Shown here: piece by piece, positions 1 to 5,266 of the stretch | Layout of the letters: each line of letters begins with the position of its first letter | Numbering within the stretch: the stretch's first letter is position 1 | The notes under the pieces: model-generated | Database searches by the model: none | Told to the model about the DNA's origin: nothing | The model's input: the letters and a program-made list of their open reading frames with translations, nothing else | Source of the DNA: GCA-2746795 sp964643965 | Lineage (GTDB): Bacteria; Chloroflexota; Anaerolineae; Promineifilales; Promineifilaceae | Assembly (NCBI GenBank): GCA_964643965.1 | Contig: CAZXVH010000141.1 | Span: 1-11,328 of the forward strand | Reading direction: 5' to 3' | DNA: 11,328 nt | Position numbers and translations under genes: made by a program

Positions 1-853
1 TGTCCGCCTCTTGCCATCTGGAAGACGGCGTTACAGTGAACTGACTTTCATGGGTAAGTTGAGCGAAGCGGTTAAACGGACACACCTCCTGGCAAATATC
101 ACAGCCATAAATCCAGTTGCCCATCAACGGCCGTAATTCCCGCGGAATCCACTCCTTCAGCTCAATGGTGAGATAGGAGATGCAGCGCCGGGCGTCCAGC
201 ACATACGGCCGGGGGAAGGCGTTGGTGGGGCAGGCGTCCAGGCAGCGGCGGCAGGAGCCGCAAGAAGGGACGGGCGAATGGCGGGCAGCGGGTGGCGTGG
301 TTGAGGCGGCCAGGGGCAGCGTCGTGAGCAGTTCCCCCAGGAAAAAGAAAGAGCCGTGGCGCGGATGAATGAGTAAAGTATTCTTGCCGGTAAAACCGAA
401 AACGGCCGTTTCCCCATGATCCCGTTCTAAAATAGCCCCGGTATCCACGTAGACCCGGCTTTCCACTGGTTGGTCGGTTTGGCTGCGCAGCCAATCCGCC
501 AGTTCTGCCAGGCGGGGCGTCATCACCTCATGGTAATCGACGCCCCAGGCATAATTGGAAATACGCCCTCGGCTGGGGTCTTGGGCGATGGCCGGCGGCA
601 GCTTACCCGGAAAATAGTTCAGGCCCACGCAGAGAATGCTCTGTACACCCGGTAAAATAACCTGCAAATCTTGCCGCCGGCTGATCCGGTCTGGTCGCGC
701 CATATAGCCCATTTGGCCGTGATAGCCTTGCTCGATCCACTCCAGATACGCCGCCAACCGCCGCGCTGGCTGCGCTGGAATGACGCCAAAGAAATTAAAC
801 CCCAGCGCCCGTACCTTCTCTTCCAGGGCGGTAATCAAATTGTCATCCTTCAT
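1..853 (-). CDS. queG: Epoxyqueuosine reductase QueG (C-terminal end outside window)
   Basis: QueG is a cytoplasmic cobalamin- and [4Fe-4S]-dependent enzyme that reduces epoxyqueuosine to queuosine in tRNA, the last step of queuosine synthesis. The 284 codons visible start at ATG 853-851, preceded on the minus strand by a GGAAGG ribosome site. A ferredoxin-type CxxCxxCxxxCP cluster is at C198, C201, C204 and C208. The second cluster set is C224 followed by the diagnostic GCDICQEVCPFN with C251, C254 and C258. D137 in VYVDTGAILER matches the family's proposed acidic catalytic residue. GFTGKNTLLI and GSFFFLGELLT are also typical. The usual AGLG before the GKNT motif reads AVFG (residues 150-153), where the dispersed ACGGCCGT palindrome lies. 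The reading frame is intact to the window edge, and family members are about 310-380 residues, so only the C-terminus is missing. It is transcribed divergently from the signalling cluster and has no evident functional link to it. Confidence 0.95.
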   Translation of the reverse strand, partial: MKDDNLITALEEKVRALGFNFFGVIPAQPARRLAAYLEWIEQGYHGQMGYMARPDRISRRQDLQVILPGVQSILCVGLNYFPGKLPPAIAQDPSRGRISNYAWGVDYHEVMTPRLAELADWLRSQTDQPVESRVYVDTGAILERDHGETAVFGFTGKNTLLIHPRHGSFFFLGELLTTLPLAASTTPPAARHSPVPSCGSCRRCLDACPTNAFPRPYVLDARRCISYLTIELKEWIPRELRPLMGNWIYGCDICQEVCPFNRFAQLTHESQFTVTPSSRWQEAD

Positions 854-871
854 TTTAATCCTTCCAGGTAG

Positions 872-935
872 GGGTGTGATAGGCGGGCAAGGCATCGGCC
901 ACGAAGAAAATCGCTGGCTCCCGCCTATCTCACCC
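872..935. repeat. Large inverted repeat in the queG leader
   Basis: Arms at 872-887 and 920-935 are complementary over 16 bp with a single mismatch (GGGTGTGATAGGCGGG against CCCGCCTATCTCACCC). The loop is 32 nt. The element lies between the divergent queG and STAS genes. On the minus strand it ends about 18 nt before the queG start codon, just outside the ribosome site, so it would fold in the queG mRNA leader. No T-run follows on either strand, so it is not a standard terminator. It could be a leader structure, an operator with widely spaced half-sites, or the remnant of a small mobile repeat. The sequence does not decide among these. Confidence 0.6.
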
Positions 936-982
936 TGTGAGGTAATGACTGATTGTATCACGCCTTTTCAGCTGGTGATTTG

Positions 983-991
983 TGGTATAAT
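983..991 (+). promoter_or_regulatory. Extended -10 promoter for the STAS gene
   Basis: A perfect TATAAT at 986-991 is preceded by TG at 983-984 with one base between, which is the extended -10 configuration. The -35 region is poor: TTTTCA at 965-970 has only a 15-bp spacer. Transcription would start near 998, leaving a leader of about 47 nt that carries the GAGGAGA ribosome site at 1029-1035, nine bases before ATG 1045. This fits a housekeeping sigma-70-type promoter. Confidence 0.6.
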
Positions 992-1044
992 GTCCGCTCG
1001 AGGAAATATCTGAAATACCACAATCAGCGAGGAGAAAGACATCC

Positions 1045-1398
1045 ATGAGTGAATCAAACGTAACTATTTCAGTGCAACCGGGGCCAGAAGCTTATATTGT
1101 GGTTGTGTCCGGGCGGGTGGACAGCAGCAATGCCAACGAACTGGATACCATCTTGCAGCAGCTTATCAAGGATGATCATGAAAAGCTGGTGATCCAGTTG
1201 ACAGACGTCGTTTACATGAGCAGCGCTGGACTGCGGGCCATTGTCTCCGCCTTGCGCGAAGTCAAAAAGAAACGAGGTGGTGATGTGCGCATTGCCGCCC
1301 CCTCGCAACGGGTGTCTGAAGTGTTCGCCCTGGCTGGTTTGAATCCGCTGTTCCAAACGTTTGATGATGTGGAAACGGCCGTTGCCAGTTTTGATTAG
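1045..1398 (+). CDS. STAS-domain anti-anti-sigma factor, RsbV/SpoIIAA-like
   Basis: This 117-residue cytoplasmic protein is a single STAS domain, the usual size for RsbV/SpoIIAA. Such proteins bind an RsbW-type kinase when unphosphorylated and release its client, and they are switched off by phosphorylation of one serine. The motif YMSSAGLRA (residues 57-65) aligns with MDSSGL of SpoIIAA and places the phosphorylatable residue at S60. The Asp normally two residues before SG is replaced by S59. The strands IVVVSGRVDSSNA near the N-terminus and VFALAGLNPLFQTFDD near the C-terminus are also typical. The start is fixed by the GAGGAGA ribosome site at 1029-1035. The likely kinase (1493) and phosphatase (2300) lie directly downstream, separated from it by a terminator-like hairpin that could raise its expression above theirs. 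The last codons contain one ACGGCCGT palindrome, giving VETAV. Confidence 0.92.
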   Translation: MSESNVTISVQPGPEAYIVVVSGRVDSSNANELDTILQQLIKDDHEKLVIQLTDVVYMSSAGLRAIVSALREVKKKRGGDVRIAAPSQRVSEVFALAGLNPLFQTFDDVETAVASFD

Positions 1399-1427
1399 TC
1401 AACCTTTCCATTTATAGAGTTCCCTGG

Positions 1428-1487
1428 AGATTGGGGAGGAGAGAGTAGAGAGGCCATTACCGTTAATCTCTCCTCCCCAATCTTTTT
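1428..1487 (+). terminator. Terminator or attenuator hairpin between STAS and kinase-STAS genes
   Basis: The arms AGATTGGGGAGGAGAGA (1428-1444) and TCTCTCCTCCCCAATCT (1467-1483) are perfectly complementary over 17 bp. The loop is 22 nt, and five T residues run through 1483-1487. This has the form of an intrinsic terminator, although the loop is long. It ends six bases before the next start codon at 1493, so the hairpin fills the position where a ribosome site should be. The left arm holds the only SD-like run, GGGGAGGAG, about 50 nt before that ATG. It probably allows partial read-through and so sets the ratio of STAS protein to kinase. Confidence 0.8.
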
Positions 1488-1492
1488 CTATT

Positions 1493-2296
1493 ATGAGCAG
1501 CAAACACGTTCTCACCATTCCCGGCCGTTACGAAAACATCAAAGAGGTGTGTGCATTTGTGACGGATGGGGCGCAAACGGCCGGTTTGGCCGAAGATACC
1601 ATCTTTAAAATGGAGCTGGCCTGTGATGAAGCCTGCACCAACATCATTGAACATGCGTATGAGGCGGAAGATGTGGGCCAGATTACTGTCAGTTGGCAGA
1701 TAACAACGGACGCTTTTATCATCACTTTGCATGATAACGGCCGTTCCTTTGATCCCCAAGACATCGCTGAGCCAGAATCGGTGCGCCTGACCGCAGACCT
1801 CGACCCCACCCATTTACGCATCGGCGGGCTGGGCATTCATTTTATGCGCAGTTTGATGGATGAAATTGAATATCATTTCGACAAGGAGCAGGGAAATACC
1901 TTGACGATGGTAAAGTATATTCCATCAGCCAGGGACGAACGGTCATCTATCTGGCAAGAACCTTTGCCCCACGGTTTGTGGCTGGTTGGCATCTCTGGTC
2001 GTCTAGATCAGGCGCTTATCCCGCAGTTAGATGATGTCTTAAATAACCTGTTGGAGAAGGGCCATTACCGCATCCTCGTTAACCTCAGCCAAACCAGCTA
2101 CATCAACAGCGGCGGGCTGCGCTGCCTGGTAAGCGCCTGGCGCAAAGCCAGAAAGAATCAGGGTGATGTCGTTTTGTTTGGCTTACGTGGCCGCTTGGTG
2201 GAGATATTCAACATGGTTGGCTTCTACAAAGTATTCCATATCTACGACACTCGCTTAGAGGCTGAGACCGCCTTGCGCCCGGCTGATGGCGCGTAA
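1493..2296 (+). CDS. RsbW-like serine kinase fused to a STAS domain
   Basis: The 267-residue protein has two domains. Residues about 10-143 are a GHKL/HATPase_c_2 domain of the RsbW/SpoIIAB anti-sigma kinase family. Its N-box is ELACDEACTNIIEHAYE (E41, N50, H54), its G1 box is LHDNGRSFDP (D81, G83), and its G2 box is RIGGLGIHFMRSLMDE (G111-G114). Residues about 158-262 are a complete STAS domain with YINSGGLR at 203-210, so S206 sits at the phosphosite position. Kinase and its usual substrate type are normally separate proteins. The fusion suggests self-docking, cis-phosphorylation or a second partner. ATG 1493 has no ribosome site, because the preceding bases are the terminator-like hairpin. 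No other ATG, GTG or TTG lies between the upstream in-frame stop (1415-1417) and 1493. The phosphatase gene follows after three bases, implying translational coupling. Its ATPase and STAS signatures are clear; its target is not known. Confidence 0.92.
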   Translation: MSSKHVLTIPGRYENIKEVCAFVTDGAQTAGLAEDTIFKMELACDEACTNIIEHAYEAEDVGQITVSWQITTDAFIITLHDNGRSFDPQDIAEPESVRLTADLDPTHLRIGGLGIHFMRSLMDEIEYHFDKEQGNTLTMVKYIPSARDERSSIWQEPLPHGLWLVGISGRLDQALIPQLDDVLNNLLEKGHYRILVNLSQTSYINSGGLRCLVSAWRKARKNQGDVVLFGLRGRLVEIFNMVGFYKVFHIYDTRLEAETALRPADGA

Positions 2297-2299
2297 CAA

Positions 2300-5239
2300 A
2301 TGGCCCCGCCACGACCCATGTTTACCCCGAACTTACAGATCGCCCCCGGTTTAAGCGCCCCCTCCCTCACCTTTTTCCTTATCGTCATCATCCTGATGCT
2401 GCTCATTCTCATCAGCATACGCCGGTACCGTTCGCGGCGTGTGCTGATTGCCCAGGTGGCGGAGTTGGAAGCGCTCAGCGACGCCGGCCGCGCCATGGTC
2501 ATGGCCGAACTGGACCTGGTTAGCTTATGTGAACTCATCGCCCGCGAATGCGGAAAGGTCATTGATAACCGCACCTTTCAAGTGGGCCTCTTCAACGACG
2601 ACTTTTACGAAATACTGTTTTGGACTGTCGAGGGTGAGCGCCAGGAAACGCCCCGTATCTTTGATCTGAGTGATGAGGGTGGCATCGTCGGCTGGATACG
2701 CCAGAGCCGCAGCCCGCTGCTGGTGCGTGATTTTCGCAAAGAGGTAGATAGTTTGCCCGCGCAGCCACGTTATATCAGTGACGACCCGCCCCGTTCAGCC
2801 GTTTTCTTGCCTTTGATCAGCGGTGAATCTGTCATTGGCGTCATCGCCGCCCAAAGCGCCACGCCGTCTAATTTCAGCGAAGAAGATATGCGCCGCCTGA
2901 TGATTTTGGCAAACCAGGCCGCCGCTGCCATCACCAACGGCCGTATCTTTGAACAAGAGCGGCAGCGCTCGGCGCAGTTAGAACTGGTGGGACGTATCGC
3001 GCAGCGCGTCTCCAGCGCCGTGGATCTGCGTGATGTTTTCCAAATTGTAGTGGCCGAACTTCAGGAGACATTTGATTTTCACCTGGTTAATGTTTTCCGG
3101 GTATCGCCGCGCACGGGTGAAGCGGTTTTAGCCGCCAGCAGCGCGGCGCTGGAGCCGGGCAGTATTCGCTTGCCGCGCGGCCAGGGATTGATAGGCAGCG
3201 CCCTGGCGCAGCAGGTGACGATTGTCTCCAACAATGTGGTAGACGACCCCCGTTACCTGCAAGCGGCCAATGGGCACTTTGCCATGCCTGATACCAAAGC
3301 GGAGATCGCCATTCCCATGATCGCTGATGGCGAGGTGAGTGGCGTTTTAGATGTCCACAGCCGTTATGCCAATGCCTTTACTAAAAATGAGGAAACGCTG
3401 CTAGAAGCGTTGGCGGCGGAGATTGCCATGGCGATTGAGCGGGCCAGGCAGTTGGCGTGGCAGCGGGAGCAGGCGTGGCTCACGGCGGCGCAGTTCCAGG
3501 TGGCGGAGACGATTGGGCGCGGGGGTGAACTGGATGATATTGTAACGGCCGTTACCCGCCTGACGCCTTTGCTGCTTGGGCTAGATTTTTGTGCGGTACT
3601 GCTCTGGGATGAGGAGCGAGAGCGCTACAGAGGCGGCGATGTCTATGGCGCTTCCGCCCATTTTACGCAGCAGTTTGCAGACCTGCGCCTGTCGTTAGGG
3701 GAGTGGGGCGCCTTAGATGCGGTGCATGTGGGCCGGCAGAAGATGGTCACGCAGAAAGCGCCGCCCTGGGGCCGTTTTTTGCCGGATAAAAAAGAATTTA
3801 CGGGCAGCCTGGAACTGCATCCCATTGATACCCAAAATGAAATATTGGGCGTTATCATCTGGGGTGACTTGACCGCCGTGGAAAACGAAACGATCTTCTC
3901 CCGGCGCGAAGAACTGATGCAGACGATTTTAGATCAGACTGCTCGCGCCGTGGAAAGCGCCAGCCTGCGTACCGCCCAGCAAGAAGAGGCGTGGGTAAAC
4001 GCCGCCCTGCTGCAATCGGCGGAGGCGGTCAACAGCCTATTTGATCTCAACGACATCCTGGATACGATTGTGCGCCTGGTTCCCATGCTGGTGGGGGTGC
4101 AGTCAGCCATCGTCTTGATTCGGGATGAGATGCAAGAGACGTTTCGGCCTGGCCCCAGTTTTGGCATTTCGGAGATGGGGCGCGGCTTGCTGGCGTCGTT
4201 AGCGATTGAGGAGGCGGAACTGATGAACACGGGCAGCCAGCCGGCCGAACCCGACACGCCACAAACCGATTATCATATCTTTAAACCCCCTTCCTGGTTG
4301 AGCAAGGTGATGAATACGAAGCAAGCGTATTATTTCCCCTTAAATGCCCGGGGTGACCTGGTGGGAGCGCTGATTGTGGGCAGCAGCCCTGAGGCCGAGG
4401 AGACTTTTTCCTTGCGGCATATCAATATTCTCAACGGCATTGCTCACCAGGCGGCAACGGCCGTTGTCAATAATCAGCTTTATAAAGAAGCCACAGAGCG
4501 TGAGAAATTGGAGCAGGAACTGGACTTCGCTCGGGAAATTCAGGCCAGTTTCATCCCCGACGGCCGTCCGCCGATAGCGGGCTGTGATGTGGATAGTTTC
4601 TGGGCCGCCGCCCGCCAGGTCAGCGGCGATTTTTACGATTTCATCGCCCTGCCTGAGGGCAAATGGGGCATTGTTATCGCCGATGTGGCCGACAAGGGGG
4701 TGCCGGCGGCCCTGTTCATGGTGCTGACGCGCACCGTCATCCGCACCGTCGCCTTGAACCGCACAGACCCGGCCGAGGTGCTGATGCGCGCCAATGAAAT
4801 CCTGGACAATGATACCCAATCTGACTTGTTTGTGACGGCCTTCTACGCCATCTGGAACCCGGAGACGCAAATGTTGGCGTATGCCAATGGCGGCCATAAT
4901 CCACCGCTGCTGTTGGGGCAGCACGGCCGTTGTCATTGGTTAAACGGGGTAGGCATGGCTCTGGGCGTGATTCCCCAGATCGACGTGGAAAGCAATGAAA
5001 TTCTAGTAGGGCCGGGAGATACCGTCATCTTCTACACGGATGGCGTCACCGAGGCCATGAACGAAGATTATGACGAGTTTGGCGAGGAGCGGCTGCATCT
5101 CACGGCGCGTACCCACAAAAACAAAGACGCCGCCGCTATCGTGGATGCTATCACTGCCGCCGTCAACGACCACGCTGGGGAAACGGCACAATCTGATGAC
5201 ATTACCCTGGTGGTTATGAAAAGCACGGCGAAATCGTAG
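2300..5239 (+). CDS. Membrane-anchored phosphatase with four GAF domains and SpoIIE (PPM) domain, RsbU-like
   Basis: This 979-residue protein is predicted to dephosphorylate STAS-domain partners. A hydrophobic helix at about residues 22-41, followed by RRYRSRR, anchors it with the bulk in the cytoplasm. Four GAF-type sensor units follow at about 55-217, 228-383, 395-555 and 565-727, joined by helical segments such as ERARQLAWQREQAWLTAAQF. The first two are the most regular and the last two are more diverged. A helical linker at 727-748 leads to the SpoIIE/PP2C-like domain at 748-975. All metal-site motifs are present: SGDFYD (D777, D780), DVADKGVPAALF (D795, D798), GGHNPP, FYTDGVTEA (D914) and DDITL (D966, D967). 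It should therefore be an active Mn/Mg phosphatase. It starts three bases after the kinase-STAS stop with no ribosome site of its own, so coupled translation is likely. What the GAF domains bind cannot be read from the sequence. Confidence 0.93.
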   Translation: MAPPRPMFTPNLQIAPGLSAPSLTFFLIVIILMLLILISIRRYRSRRVLIAQVAELEALSDAGRAMVMAELDLVSLCELIARECGKVIDNRTFQVGLFNDDFYEILFWTVEGERQETPRIFDLSDEGGIVGWIRQSRSPLLVRDFRKEVDSLPAQPRYISDDPPRSAVFLPLISGESVIGVIAAQSATPSNFSEEDMRRLMILANQAAAAITNGRIFEQERQRSAQLELVGRIAQRVSSAVDLRDVFQIVVAELQETFDFHLVNVFRVSPRTGEAVLAASSAALEPGSIRLPRGQGLIGSALAQQVTIVSNNVVDDPRYLQAANGHFAMPDTKAEIAIPMIADGEVSGVLDVHSRYANAFTKNEETLLEALAAEIAMAIERARQLAWQREQAWLTAAQFQVAETIGRGGELDDIVTAVTRLTPLLLGLDFCAVLLWDEERERYRGGDVYGASAHFTQQFADLRLSLGEWGALDAVHVGRQKMVTQKAPPWGRFLPDKKEFTGSLELHPIDTQNEILGVIIWGDLTAVENETIFSRREELMQTILDQTARAVESASLRTAQQEEAWVNAALLQSAEAVNSLFDLNDILDTIVRLVPMLVGVQSAIVLIRDEMQETFRPGPSFGISEMGRGLLASLAIEEAELMNTGSQPAEPDTPQTDYHIFKPPSWLSKVMNTKQAYYFPLNARGDLVGALIVGSSPEAEETFSLRHINILNGIAHQAATAVVNNQLYKEATEREKLEQELDFAREIQASFIPDGRPPIAGCDVDSFWAAARQVSGDFYDFIALPEGKWGIVIADVADKGVPAALFMVLTRTVIRTVALNRTDPAEVLMRANEILDNDTQSDLFVTAFYAIWNPETQMLAYANGGHNPPLLLGQHGRCHWLNGVGMALGVIPQIDVESNEILVGPGDTVIFYTDGVTEAMNEDYDEFGEERLHLTARTHKNKDAAAIVDAITAAVNDHAGETAQSDDITLVVMKSTAKS

Positions 5240-5266
5240 GGGCGATGCGCCACCGTATTGAAACTT

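Noticed and set aside
399..440. Possible frameshift in queG at the altered AGLG motif
   Set aside because: The same frame continues through GKNTLLI and both iron-sulphur motifs, so this is substitution, not a frameshift.
4340..4936. Minus-strand open frame of 198 codons
   Set aside because: It lies fully antisense to the SpoIIE domain, whose catalytic motifs are intact, and its translation shows no recognisable domain.
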